Below are positions 37,863-49,047 of a stretch of 64,000 nt of DNA, one piece after another. Source of the DNA: Linum tenue (Eukaryota > Streptophyta > Magnoliopsida > Malpighiales > Linaceae); assembly GCA_946122785.1 (NCBI GenBank), contig CAMGYJ010000007.1:42433587-42497586 (forward strand). Direction: 5' to 3'. The notes beneath the pieces were generated by a model. It did no database searches. It was not told the origin of the DNA and saw nothing but the letters and a program-made list of their open reading frames with translations. The number at the start of each line of letters is the position of its first letter. Positions within the stretch are counted from its first letter, which is position 1. The position numbers were made by a program, and so were the translations under genes.

Positions 37863-38184
37863 CTGCATAAATCAAGATTCCACCCACTGAATTCCAGAAA
37901 TAAAAAGACACAATTCCCTCGAATTCTCGCCATCCCAGTTGCAAATCTTCATAATTGAAACCGGTAATGAGCAAAGATTGTTTCTTTTTTATCAGTGCGG
38001 GATCTGTGTAGCCATGAGAGGAGACGAGGCCGGAGCTTTTATATCACATCATTCATTTCACTGTCGATTGCTTAACTGCAAGACGTTCTAATTTGGTAAA
38101 GAATTACTCAATTCCACCATTGTTAACTGTTTTTCCTTTTACCCGAGAAGCATGGCATCACTGCACCGACAAGTAATCTTTCCG
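37863..38184. other. Short spacer before the LTR element
   Basis: No gene recognised. On the minus strand this would be upstream of the kinase-like pseudogene; no convincing preceding exon was found. Confidence 0.35.
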
Positions 38185-38545
38185 TGTTAGAAACCGATTT
38201 TTGTAGGATTTCTCTATTTATCATTATAATTATTATTAAGATATTTCTTATTATGGTTAGTAGTCTTCTACTAGAATTAGGTTTATTATTAGGATTTTCC
38301 TATACTCCCTATAAATATGTACTTGACTTATTCATTCAGAATCAATAAAAAGAATATTAAGAAAATCCCTAAACCCTACTCTCTCCCAAATCCTCTCAAT
38401 TTCTCCTCTATCCTTAATCCGGACGCCTACCATTCTCTTCTGTCCTTCCCCAATTCTTCTCTCAAATCCCTAATTCTATCTTCTCAATCCTAAATTCCCA
38501 AATATCCACCCAATCCAAAACTCGTTAGAGACTTTGTTTCTAACA
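38185..38545 (+). repeat. 5' LTR
   Basis: It begins TGTTAGAAAC and ends GTTTCTAACA, a 10-bp inverted repeat with TG..CA ends. A TATA-like CTATAAATATG lies about 125 bp in and AATAAAAAG about 155 bp in, consistent with a promoter and polyadenylation region. Confidence 0.85.
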
Positions 38546-38560
38546 TTTGGTATCGAAGTA

Positions 38561-39280
38561 ATGGTCGAAGATCTGAGTTCGTCACTACTCTCAACCAGGG
38601 ATGAACTTGTGTACGAAGACTTCATGCCTTATGTCATGACGTTGGACCTGCGAGATCGCCTTGTTGTGTTCTTTGAATTGCTGGGGTTCGAGAAGGAGCA
38701 CATAGATGTGCAAGTGATTGGATCCGATTTGCTAGCAATAATGAGACAACAACCATTGGCTGATGGTCACGAATGGATCCGATTCAAAAAGCAAATCAGA
38801 TTTGAGCAAACCACGAGATCAGACGATACTGTGCTGATTTTGGGAAATCCGATTTCATCATCACAATTCCCAAAATTACCGCCCCTCTGGACCACAACCA
38901 CGACGAAGAGGCACCGGTAAAGCAGTTGCCGACCAGGAATGTCGCAGCAGCAGAAGAGCAGAAGCCGGGGTTGCGGGTTGACTCGGAGGATGACGGCGAG
39001 GTGCGGACAGTGCATCCGAGCGTGGAAGAGCTGACGGCGACCGAGCCGCCAACAACCAACACCACCGCTGCCATCACGCCAACCCTGGAAAAACCAGCTG
39101 AAATTCTAAGTTGGCGGCATCGGTGGCCTTGGAAAAGAGTAACATCGTTGTTAAAGAAAAAGAAGGGGGCCTTGTCACTACCGCCACTGTTGCCGACACC
39201 CAGAGAGAAATCACCTCTCAAGAAGATCTTCAGGCTGCAGGCGCAGACCCTGAACCAACCACCAATCGTCCAGTGATGGA
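38561..39280 (+). pseudogene. Hsp20/RTM2-like sequence carried inside the LTR element
   Basis: The frame from ATG 38561 reads VYEDFMPYVMTL, LGFEKEHIDVQVIGSDLLAI, QQPLADGHEWIRFKKQIRF, TVLILGNPISSSQFPKLPP. This matches in order the alpha-crystallin domain of plant RTM2-type Hsp20-like proteins (YEDF.P, L.V.LPGFKKE.I.VQV, L.I.G.RPL..NKW.RF.KEF, G.L....PK). The frame stops near 38920. A shift of one frame continues it as DHNHDEEAPVKQLPTRN and an acidic Pro/Thr-rich stretch to about 39280, so the copy carries a frameshift. It starts right behind the primer-binding site where gag would be expected. The most likely reading is a captured host gene fragment. Hsp20 similarity is by eye only. Confidence 0.5.
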
Positions 39281-40811
39281 ACGAGGGTATCACCCGAATT
39301 GGAAATACAAGAAAAGGGTGCCTGGAACGTGGAGGCTACCACTGCAGAATGAGAAGAAGGGATTTCCTGGCCATCGTAAGCTAAAGACCGTGGGCAGTTC
39401 AGAAGAGATTCGAGCGACCAAGAGTACAAGGGTCCACTCGTAGGATGAAGCGCGAGATAGGATTCGTAGGGATCCTGCGACGGTGTCGTCCAACTCGCCG
39501 TCTCTCATTATTGCAGAGGCTCGGGCGATCAGGAGCTCCGATATCTGCTCGATGGGGGAGAAGCTCAGGTCCGCCAAGGGTCCTGACGAAACGAAGTAAG
39601 CGATGTTGGCTGAGCTCGGCGCCGACCACATTCGACGAAAGGACGCAACAGGGGAGCCAGCTCGCCGGGTCTTCGTTGGCCGCGCGAATGGCGCCTATGG
39701 TTCCGCAAGCAAATCTTTTCGAGGCGACGTGGATCACAATCGCCGGGGCTTGTCGCAGGCAGCGCAAATCGCGCCGGGGTTGATTTCGAGTGCCCTGGTG
39801 CGCGTTCTCCGAAGGACGAGAAGAAGAAGGGCGGTGACGCTTCCCTTTTCTCGATCGTGAAGGCGGCGTCAGCAGCGCTGTTCGCGAAGGGAGGCAGTGG
39901 CGTCACTCTTGTCTCCAACCCCAGGTCGTTGCCGAGAAAGAAGATGGCTGAGGCGGAGGCGGAGGCGGAGAGGAAGAGGGCCGAAGGCCTTTCTCCTCTT
40001 GCAACCCTAGGCTGCGCTGCAAACCAACAACAACAGCACGCGTCTTCGGGTCGGGCCGACTAGGACGCTTGTCGGGGAAGGCCAAACCTTAGGTCGACAA
40101 TGGGAGGCCTTGGCGTGCCGATGGGAGCTTGTGGGCCGCGAATGAGGAAGAAGCAGACCGAGAGAAGGCTTGTGGCAGACTAGTAGAGTCGGGCTAAGTA
40201 TGTTGATGGCTGGAAGAGTGGGCTGGAGTTGAGGAAACAATGGGCTGATGGAGAGTTAGGCAAGGGGCCGAATCAGAAAGCATTAGAAGAGCTTCAAGAA
40301 ATAGATGGACCGCATCTGCAAGGAGGGACTGAGCCGATTATAGATGGTGTTATGATGAAGGTGGGTTTGATGGAAGATGGGCAGAAGGACTTAACTGATG
40401 GGTAGAAGGACTAGGCCAAAAGCATGTGGAGGAGAAATAATGCAATCTACTGGGCTAAACCCAACAAAGAGTTTTGAGGGCCTTGATAAGATGGTGTTTA
40501 AGGATGGATTCTTCAACAGGAACAAATCGTTGAGTTCCTCGAGTTCCTGGATTGTGATGCCCACAAAAATGGAGCTGTTAAAGTTCGAAATTGTCAAGAA
40601 AGCAAATACTTGGCCCATAGAAGTGAAAGTCGAAGAATTAAATCAACCCAAGCATGCCAGTGGAAGAAATCCAATAGCGGAGTTGGAGCACGATTGGAAG
40701 AAACGGAAGCGCAAGAAATGGAGAAGTCAGCGTGTGGATTGCGCGAGAAGGAAGGAAACATGGGTCAAGTCGGTCAACCTTGAGTGCAAGGTTAGTCTGA
40801 AGGGTAGGAGA

Positions 40812-41048
40812 TGTTAGAAACCAATTTCTGTAGGGTTTCTCTATTTATCATTATAATTATTATTAGAATATTTCTTATTATGGTTAGTAGTCTTCTACTA
40901 GAATTATGTTTATTATTAGGGTTTTCGTATACTCCCTATAAATATGTACATAACTTATTCATTCAGATTCAATAAGAAGAATGTTAAGAAAATCCCTAAA
41001 CCCTACTCTCTTCCAAACCCTCTTAATTTCTCCTCTATCCATAATCCC
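40812..41048 (+). repeat. 3' LTR, truncated
   Basis: It starts TGTTAGAAAC after a purine-rich tract and matches the 5' LTR to TCCTCTATCC, with scattered substitutions. The last 130 bp of the 5' LTR have no counterpart here. Confidence 0.85.
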
Positions 41049-42075
41049 CAAAACCCTCATTAATGCTTCTTTGAGGGTAAATATAATATAATAGGCACAA
41101 CTATTAAGAACATGGGAATTATAGTCACAATTATGAAAATGCAAATTATTAACCATAACTATTATTGTGCGTAAATGAATGGCTAATAGTTCGTTACCGT
41201 TACTAGTTTTCTAACAGAAAAGACCAAGTCAGCAGCCACATCACATTCCACATCAGATTAATTTTTATTTATAATTTTTAAACATAAAAAATAAAATAAA
41301 AACCCAAAATGAAGGGTCAAACCCTGGTTTCCACTCCCTACCGATCTCCCCAACGACCGCCTCAAATCTGACCTCCCCGCCACCATCTTCCCTTCCTAAC
41401 AAACCAACCACGACGACGACGAGGATAACAACACCGATATTAATTGTTACTACAGCAACACCAAAAATAGTACAACAAATTCCTCCAGCCTCGCCATCAC
41501 CCCAAGAAATTCCAACAGCAGCAGCGAAACTCCCACCACCAACCACGCTTCTTCTCCATACTCCGCCGACTCCCAATTGAGCAAAGCGAGCCGAGACCTT
41601 CCTCCTCTTCTTCGTCACTGTCATCGGAATCATGGAGGGATTTCCCAGATCCAGTCATCACAAGGCCCAATCGACTGCGGTTGGGGATTTCCCAGATTCA
41701 TGCCCGAACTCTATGTCTTCCCCTGTCTTCATTCGCCAGAGCCAGGTGGGTGCAGATCCACCATTCTCCTGCTCACCTACAGATCGCGACCCGCTCATCC
41801 CTGTCAATCAAGCTAGCAATAGAAAATAAAAGGCCGAACTCGGCCAAAATTCAAGAGCCAAAATCGGAAGCTTGAAACTTGGTGTGGAGCTCGCATCAAT
41901 TGGGATTGGTGACGCCTCCGGTTAAGCAGCAACAACAATGCAGAGGGGAAATCAACGAGCATCTGGGTCGGCTTGAGGTAGGTGGAGAGCTGCTTGGTCT
42001 GCCGACCTTGGTGACGAGAGGCGAGTCCAAAGGAGAGGAAGAAATAAAGGAGTAGCGACGACAAGGGCGAGGAAA
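41049..42075. other. Low-complexity region, no recognisable gene
   Basis: A Ser/Asn/Thr-rich plus-strand frame at about 41400-41830 (LAITPRNSNSSSETPTTN in part) could be a gene remnant. I recognise no domain, start or splice pattern. The right edge leads into the minisatellite. Confidence 0.3.
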
Positions 42076-43270
42076 TAGGGATGATAGTGTCCAACATCAT
42101 AGACACCATCGAACCTTATTATGGATGATAGTGTCCAAAATCATGGATACCATCCAAACCCTATTATGGATGGTAGTGTCCAACATCATGGATATCATGC
42201 AACTAGGGGCGTACATGGGTCGGGTGGTCCGGGTTTAGCCATTTTAATCACCCGACCCATGCACTACGGTTTGGAAAATATTAAACCCAAATCCAACCAA
42301 AAAAATTAAAACCCTACGGTTTGTTTTCAATTTGGTTGGGTCGGGTTGGCGATAATTTTAAGTAAAAACCCAACCCAACACAAAACATGTAATTATTCTA
42401 CACCATAAAAATATTTTTATAACTAATTAAAATTTCAAACGAATAAACCAAGGTGAAAGGTATCGAAATTCACAAATATTGTTTGAATTTTAATAAAATA
42501 TAATTTACTTCAACATATGTCTAGTTTTTTTTCACAATATTTGTTTAAATATGCTAAATAGGTTATAAACAAACGCATTCATAATATGTTATTCTATTAA
42601 AATTGTACACAAGAAAAAGTATTACGTGAATCATAGCTATATTAAATCTATGTATAAAATTTAAGTCGATGAATGCATTAGGTTAGGGAGACCATGAGAG
42701 AAAAATATGGCAAAATATCTTAATTTTCTTATAAGTATGGCTATATACGACATAAATATTTTTTGTACACGAACTCATACTAATAGTTGGAACACGGGTT
42801 GGGTCGGGTTCGACGGGTTGTGTAATCCAAAATCTAAATCCAACCCAAAAGTGGCGGGCTGTACAAAAGAAAACCCTCACCCAACCCAAAACCTTAATTT
42901 TAGCGATAAATACGGGTGGGTTGGATCGGGTTGGACGGGTGGGTCGGTTTGCGGGTGTGTTTGTTCATCGCTACATGCAACCCTATGAATAGATGGTAGT
43001 GTCCAACATCGTGGATACCATCCAAGCCCTACTATGGATAGTACCATCCCATATTCCCATTCATCTTGGACACCATCCAATCTCTGATTGGATGGTGCCA
43101 TCTAAGATCATGGACACCATGCAACCCTATAAATGGATGGTGTCGTCCATGTTATGTTATGGTGACCATCTTGTTCGGTTACCATCCATGGATGGTTTTC
43201 TTAGTCAACATGGATACCATCCAAGTTGTTTGGTGTATGATAACCATCCAATTGTCCATCATGGTATGCA
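42076..43270. repeat. Minisatellite, GATGGTAGTGTCCAACATCA type
   Basis: A unit of roughly 48 bp is repeated imperfectly: ATGGATGGTAGTGTCCAACA, then TCATGGATACCATCCAA, then CCCTATT. Well-matched units lie at 42076-42203 and again from 42974. Units become more divergent toward 43270, keeping the GGATGGT and ACCATCC cores, which are partly self-complementary. A hAT element interrupts the array. Confidence 0.85.
42204..42973. mobile_element. hAT-type element nested in the minisatellite
   Basis: The 770-bp insertion is flanked by the exact 8-bp repeat CATGCAAC (42196-42203 and 42974-42981). The ends are TAGGGGCGTACATGG and, on the other strand, TAGCGATGAACAAAC, an imperfect inverted repeat with the TAGNG terminus of hAT elements. 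Subterminal regions are rich in GGGTCGGGT and ACCCAACCC motifs. No transposase. Confidence 0.87.
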
Positions 43271-44089
43271 AGGTTGATGACCTAGTGACATGATGACGTG
43301 TCGAAGGTGGTTACCGAAAGCAACAACTTGCTTGCAAAGGACGCCCGGAGAGGAGTTAGTGGATGCTACACAGAGCTGATTTTCAAGAAGAGAGAGAAGA
43401 CGATTAGAGGATGAGGCACAATAAAACTGGCAACAAGCTTCTGATGGGGGGCAGACAAATCAAACCACAACAAGTCTCGTCAAAATTAATCTTTTTCTCT
43501 CTAGAATAGTAACCGTAACACTAGCACCAGGGACCCTCCACGAGGCTTATCTGTTAGTTGTAGTCAGTAGTTGCGAAGCTCTCAAGGAATCTCCATAAGA
43601 GTAGAGGTAACAGTAACTAGATCCTTTGATGTATGCATCAAATACCCTCGTGCGAACAGTATTTGAAGAGGTGTTAACCGAATAACATCTTTTTCTGTTT
43701 TCTTAAACTCAGTGTGCATTGATCATGCGAAATTCCAAAAAAGTCACTTACCGTTTGTCACTCACGATCCTTCCGTTAGCACCTATTTTCCCTATTTTTT
43801 CTTCGTCTGCACGATCAGCTCATGTACTTTATCTTCTAGCTATATAAAGTACAAAAGACTAATAATGAATACAAGTAGAATTCTCACAGAACTTCAATAC
43901 ATACAAATACTGTCATTTTTTCCGAGGTAAGCTCAAACGGCATAGCAAAGAGACTAAAAAAAAGTACCAACGCAACCAAATGCGATGGTCCATATGTAAC
44001 CAAACTATCAATAAAATAATCTGTCTTGCTCATGCATAAGCACATCTGTTAAAATTCAATGAAGTAAAAGATATGACACTGACATTTTT
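43271..44089. other. Non-coding spacer
   Basis: No gene, RNA gene or repeat recognised between the minisatellite and the next MULE-like element. Confidence 0.4.
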
Positions 44090-45030
44090 GGGAAAAAAAA
44101 TCCTAAAATACACATATTTTTAAAAACAATTTTCAAAATACACACATTATAAAACAAATTCCCAAAATATACATGTTTGGGCATCACCGCTGTTGTCAAC
44201 TGCAGTGAATGCATTCACCGCGGCAGACCAAAGCGGTGAATGCCTGAGGTAACACTGAAACTTCAAACAAACGTAACTTTGCGCTCGGTTATCCGATTGT
44301 AGCGAATTTTTTTTAATTCCACATAACTTTTCAAGATCTTTCAATCTGCAACAAGGCTTCATCCCAAAAAAATTCGTTTACTACCCGAACGAGCAATTTT
44401 TTGATTTTGACAAACTTTGGAAGACCATAACTTTGTGCTCCACAATTCGAATGTCATGAAACTTTTTTTATTTTGCATAACTTTTTAAGGACTCCAACTT
44501 TGATTATAACCATAAATTTGGAAAGTATGTGTATTTGTGAAAAGTAAAGACAAAGTTATTGCCAAAATCCCGTATACCCAAAAATATTTCTTTTTTAAAA
44601 AATTCTTTCCTAGTAAAAGTTGTAGTTCTTAAAAATTTATGCGCAATAAAAAAAAACTTTACGACGTTCGGATTGAGGAGCTAGAAGTTATTTCCTTCCA
44701 AAGTTTGGCAAAATCGAAAAATTGCTCGTTCGGGGTAACAAACGACATTTTTTTTAGATTAAGTCTTGTTACAGATTGAAAGATCTTTAAAAGTTATGTG
44801 GAATCATAAAAACATTTCGCTAGAATCGGATAATCGAGCGCAAAGTTACGTTTGTTTGAAGTTTCAGTGTTACGTCAAGCATTCACCGCGACCGTCAACC
44901 GCGGTGATGCATTCACCGCTTTGGTCTGCCACGGTGAATGCATTCACCGCGGTTGACAATAACGATGATGCCCAAACATGTGTATTTTGGGAATTTTTTT
45001 AAAAAACATATGCATTTTGGGATTTCATCC
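44090..45030. mobile_element. MULE-like element with GC-rich palindromic core arms
   Basis: The 941-bp element is flanked by the exact 9-bp repeat GACATTTTT (44081-44089 and 45031-45039). Both ends carry AAATCC.AAAAT.CA.AT in inverted orientation. The inverted repeats run several hundred bases: CCCAAACATGTGTATTTTGG at the right pairs with CAAAATATACATGTTTGGG at the left, and CGCAAAGTTACGTTTGTTTG pairs with CAAACGTAACTTTGCG. Both arms contain GAATGCATTCACCGCGG-type motifs. No coding capacity; Mutator-type by target length. Confidence 0.85.
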
Positions 45031-45039
45031 GACATTTTT

Positions 45040-46125
45040 TTCTCTATAAGAGACATGGCACTAACTCGAATTTAGAGAAAAATACATAATATAATTTTTT
45101 TTTGTTATTTGAACAATTAACCGTATGTTTGCGAAAAATGAGTTTGGTATAGTGATAATACCACTAGTATAAAACTTGCAAATTTCAGATTCAAATCTTT
45201 TAAATAGCACTATAAGAACAATAATTGTGGCTAATATATTGTATTTAAAAAAAAACAATTAATCTGTATATATGTTCTTGAGCGAGTATGAGGGTTACGT
45301 AATGATATGTTTCCATCGTACGTGTTCCCATATTGTGTTGTGATGTGTAAGTGCAAATGGCGATGCATGCATTTGTGTATTGTACCTCTCCTACGTTACA
45401 CTTCACTTCATGATTAATTAACTAATGAATCAAGTCCTTTCTATTATCAAACCACCACCAACAACGATTACAAATATCATTAATACAGAGTAGGTAGTGA
45501 CAGTGAATATTCAATTGCATCATACACGATTAATTAATGCACGTATGTAAAGTCAGTACTAGTAATTAGATATCAGTCAGGAGAGAACGAGAAAAAACTA
45601 AAAATGATAAACATATGGTAATGTTTAAATGATTAATGAATTTAATTAAATATAAAAATTAGAACATAAAAAAAGGTAAACTCACTCCACTCTACCATTA
45701 TTATCAACACGACCACGTATCTTCCACTTTTTTTTTTTGTTGATGGTTCGTATCTTCCACTTTCATTTTCATCGTTAATAACTTTCTTTCGCAAACGATA
45801 AAAAAAAGATGTTAACAATACCACTGCATATCATTAATAATTACTTTCACAAATATTGCCTTGTATGTTATTAATAATTTATTTTAAAATGTTAATAACA
45901 ATATTGCACACTATTAATAATTTCATTCACAAACATTAATAAAAAATTGTACCGGAAAAATCAGAAGTAGAGTATTTTATGTTGAAATAGTGGTCCAACC
46001 TTTCATACTACCAAATACCACCTACCGGTATCGATTTTTTTTTCTGGCCGAACCGTCGATTTTTCAAATCATTTGTAAGAAGTCGATCCGTGAGATATTT
46101 ATCCCTTACTATTTATACCTAGTAA
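45040..46125. other. AT-rich spacer
   Basis: Very AT-rich, with repeated CATTAATAAT and TTCACAAATATT motifs around 45820-45940. No gene recognised. Confidence 0.4.
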
Positions 46126-46654
46126 CAGTGGCAGATACATGCATGTTTAGGGTTGTCCCGGGACACCACTAAAATTTGGAAACACGATTATTCAACCTAC
46201 GATAGTAGTATGGGAAAATGATTATTCAACCTCCCGTAGTAGTTTTGCGTATTGGTACAAATAATATCTAAGTAGTAGTCTATATGATTTAAAATTGGGA
46301 CACTGCCACTATTAGTTAATATATTTTCAATTACGCTACAACTCATTTGTTATTGTGTTTTAGATCAAAATATAATAGTAAAATGTTATTCTTATCTCAA
46401 ATTATTTTCAAAACCGAACGATTAAACTCAATTACGGGATACCCTTGTCTAGTAGGATATGTTGAGAGATATTTGTTGAGCAGTATAAACACCGAATGCA
46501 TTTTACCATTTTACGAAACACGTCTCAACTTTTAATGTAACTTTTATTAGTTAGATATTTTAAAATTTAATAATATTAAATTATTTCTAATATTTAATTC
46601 AATTTAATTTTTTAGAGAGGACACCCGTACGTACAATTCCTGGATCCACCACTG
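46126..46654. mobile_element. hAT-type MITE (CAGTGG termini)
   Basis: The 529-bp element begins CAGTGGCAGATACATG and ends GGATCCACCACTG, imperfect inverted repeats. The exact 8-bp duplication CCTAGTAA lies on both sides (46118-46125 and 46655-46662). Non-coding. Confidence 0.88.
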
Positions 46655-46663
46655 CCTAGTAAG

Positions 46664-47270
46664 CAGGGGTGGGCACGTGGGTGGTTAATCCGCGGATTGA
46701 TATCGATCCATCCGTAAATAACCCAACCCGCATACAGTGTGTGATTGATGCGGGTGGATTGCAGATTATTAAATCTCCCACCTGCACTTATGTGGGTGGA
46801 TGGTGGGTGGATTGCGGATCACCCGTATGACCCGCGTCCTATTTTTACATGGAAAATGTTGTTTGTTATAGTATCGAATATTCATCATATTTTCGAATTG
46901 CACTACAGTCTGACCATATACTTCAAAAGGTGGAAAATAAAGAACAGTTTTGACTACTATTATTGGTTATCGTGTTGTGCAATATCCATTGGATATTGAA
47001 TATTGGTATGCAAATTATTGTTAATCCATTAAATTTTGGGATACAAACTGTAAATTATTAATTGTATCAAAATCACAAATTATTGATACAATCTTTACTA
47101 ATTTGCTTTGAACTTATTATAAATGTTAAGTCAATTTTCTTAATGGCTAGTTTGAGAATAACTTTTGCTGGTTAACCCGCGACCCAACCGCACCCATCCG
47201 CCACCCACCCAACCCAACACACATAAATATGTAGGTGGATTGCGGATCACATGTATTCCATCCCGTACCC
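46664..47270. mobile_element. Probable hAT remnant (CAGGGGTGGGCA end)
   Basis: It starts CAGGGGTGGGCACG one base after the previous element's target duplication. It carries subterminal GGGTGGATT and GCGGATCACC motifs, with complementary ACCCAACC and GCCACCCACCC motifs near 47180-47220. The expected right terminus TGCCCACCCC is not present, so the right end is lost or diverged. Right edge uncertain. Confidence 0.5.
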
Positions 47271-47282
47271 ATCGGCTCTCTC

Positions 47283-47290
47283 TATATATA
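47283..47290 (+). promoter_or_regulatory. TATA box of the first ML gene
   Basis: TATATATA lies 84 bp before the start codon, directly followed by the inverted motif GCTAGCTAGC. The spacing predicts a leader of about 50 nt. Confidence 0.65.
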
Positions 47291-47373
47291 CAGCTAGCTA
47301 GCTTCATCACTACTCATCAGCAACCAACCAAACCCACCAAGTAAATTCTTATTTAAGCTTTCATATCAAACCA

Positions 47374-48818
47374 ATGGCGACACCGTCGTCGTCATTCTCC
47401 GTCTTACTCCTCCTCGCCGCCGCCATCTGTCTCATCCTTCTGCCTGATTCTGCTCACGCCACCCCAGTAGATTTCCAATACTGCGGTCAGTGATCATCGA
47501 TCTTCTTCTTCTTCTTCTTCTTCTCAATGGGATGACGAATTAGTCGTTGCATGCATGCATGCAAATAATGCAGTTGACGAAGTCTTGTATAGAGTGAGTG
47601 TTTACGAAGTTGACATCACTCCCTATCCCGCGGTTCTCAAAAAGCCAATTACTTTCAACATCTCAGCATCCACTGGTACGTACGGCTAATCTCGATTATA
47701 TGGATAATTTCATTTGTAATGTGTACCATATAGAAAAATTACGATATTGTCATTCATTGGACTTCAAAATAATGAGAATATCTTCAGAGAAGTGAATTAG
47801 AAATTTAGTTGTGAGACTCACTAATAAGTTTTTTTTTTGGGTGAATTTTCTAATAAAAAATATTAGTCTTTATTTTAAGTTTATAAAACATTAATTTTTG
47901 TTCTCTCGAATTCGAAGGATATTGGAGGTTATACATGATAAGTTAGTGGCAGGGCATTTGTATTTATGTCGTGATCACTCAATCGTTTCATACCAGCTGC
48001 AAAACTAGGTACCAATTTGAACGCGCCGCTATGAAAAAAAAAAAAAACGGTCGAATTGCCGCGAAATGATATGATTTCTCAAATGTTTGGACATAACTTA
48101 CTCCCTATTTCTATTCTAGTTGGGGGTGCCATGGAATCCCCTCTTGCGCCATGCTAGCTCCGCTCCTGAATCCATAATTGAACATCTCCCAACAATTCGA
48201 GTTATTAGGATCAACTGGTCATGTCCTGACGTGTGCAAACTTCAATCCCTTATGAGGTGGCTCTCATTTGATCAGAGAGTGTCTTAGTAAACCGTATATG
48301 ATTCGTAATTAAACCTCTTCCAGCAACTTGAGTTATTGGAATCAACTGGTCTTTGACAATTTAGTGCATTCACTTTTGTTCGTCTATGAATATTTTGCAA
48401 CAGTTGTGAATATCCAAGCCGGAGAAGTGGAGATGGAGGTTTACGATGGAAAGATCCGTCTCTATTCGGGAACTACAGAGCTCTGCAAGGGCGATATCCA
48501 CTGTCCTATTCTTCCTGGCTACTTCGATTTATCTGAAGTCCGAACTATTATGCTCCCATCAGTAAGATTTTCTTTTCTTCTTCTTCTTCTTGAAGAATTA
48601 GTTTGGCTCTCATGCATGCATGCATGCATGCACGTACGTACCCAAATCGGCGTTGTTTTCTTCTCATAATACGATGATGGTTTTGCGATCTTCTTCTTCT
48701 TCTGAAACAGGGCCCTTTCTACACAGTGAAGATGACGTTGAGGGAAACTGGTAGATTTGAGCTGACTTGCATCAGCTTCAAACTTCCCTCTCGGTTTGTT
48801 CCCCTCCGTGCTCAGTGA
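47374..48818 (+). CDS. ML-domain (MD-2/NPC2-like) lipid-binding protein, copy 1
   Basis: ML proteins are small secreted or vacuolar proteins with a beta-sandwich that binds lipids or sterols. Coding exons are 47374-47485, 47574-47675, 48404-48561 and 48711-48818; 480 nt, 159 residues. Residues 1-30 form a signal peptide with a Leu/Ala core (SVLLLLAAAICLILLPDSAHA). The mature part has the ML Cys framework: DFQYC, ELCKGDIHCPI and ELTCISF. YEVDITPYPAVLKKPITFNI and NIQAGEVEMEVYDGKIRLY are the typical strands. Phases 1-1-0 and exon lengths equal those of copy 2. Divergence from copy 2 is high (the mature chains differ at most positions), so the duplication is not recent. Confidence 0.92.
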
Positions 48819-49047
48819 ATAAAGTGGGCCGATCCTGCTTCAGCTTGCATGGATTGGTGGGCCCTTAACGTTGTTATTCCGTAGTCGGGCTTATTGTGAA
48901 GCCCATATACTAGGAAATTAAAGAAGCCCGGCCCGAGTGGGGAGGTTTGTCCCTCCTCTACAAGATTGGTCGGTTGATTCTTCTTCATGTTTACTTTCCT
49001 GGCTCTTTGATGTTGATCGCTGATTACCAAGCAATAAAATAAAAATA

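Larger units (their letters stand above)
38185..41048 (+). mobile_element. Non-autonomous LTR retroelement, about 2.9 kb
   Basis: The left LTR is 38185-38545, from TGTTAGAAAC to GTTTCTAACA. It is followed by a primer-binding-site-like TGGTATCGAAG at 38548, similar to the initiator-Met-tRNA type used by Copia elements. The right LTR starts at 40812, right after the purine tract AAGGGTAGGAGA, and aligns with the left one for about 230 bp at roughly 90 percent identity by eye before diverging near 41048. The 2.3-kb interior has no gag, protease, integrase or RT. The LTR divergence and several interior stops indicate an old copy, and the right LTR is truncated. No target duplication could be found, as expected with one end lost. 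Confidence 0.85.

Noticed and set aside
37729..37974. Minus-strand frame containing PLDWKTR as an intact kinase exon
   Set aside because: It is not in the phase that joins to the following exons. It is kept only as a hint of an old frameshift in the pseudogene.
39399..39918. Several overlapping open frames of 110-120 residues on both strands
   Set aside because: They lie in the GC-rich interior of the LTR element, have no recognisable domain, and disagree in frame with the Hsp20-like segment.
41205..41215. TTTTCTAACA as the true end of the 3' LTR
   Set aside because: It resembles the 5' LTR end, but the 160 bp before it share nothing with the 5' LTR, so the match is probably chance.
41400..41830. 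Possible Ser/Asn-rich gene
   Set aside because: No family resemblance, no credible splice pattern, and low-complexity composition beside repeats.
45178..45200. Sequence resembling a tRNA T-arm (GATTCAAATC)
   Set aside because: No acceptor stem, D-arm or anticodon arm could be built around it. No tRNA or rRNA gene was found anywhere in the window.
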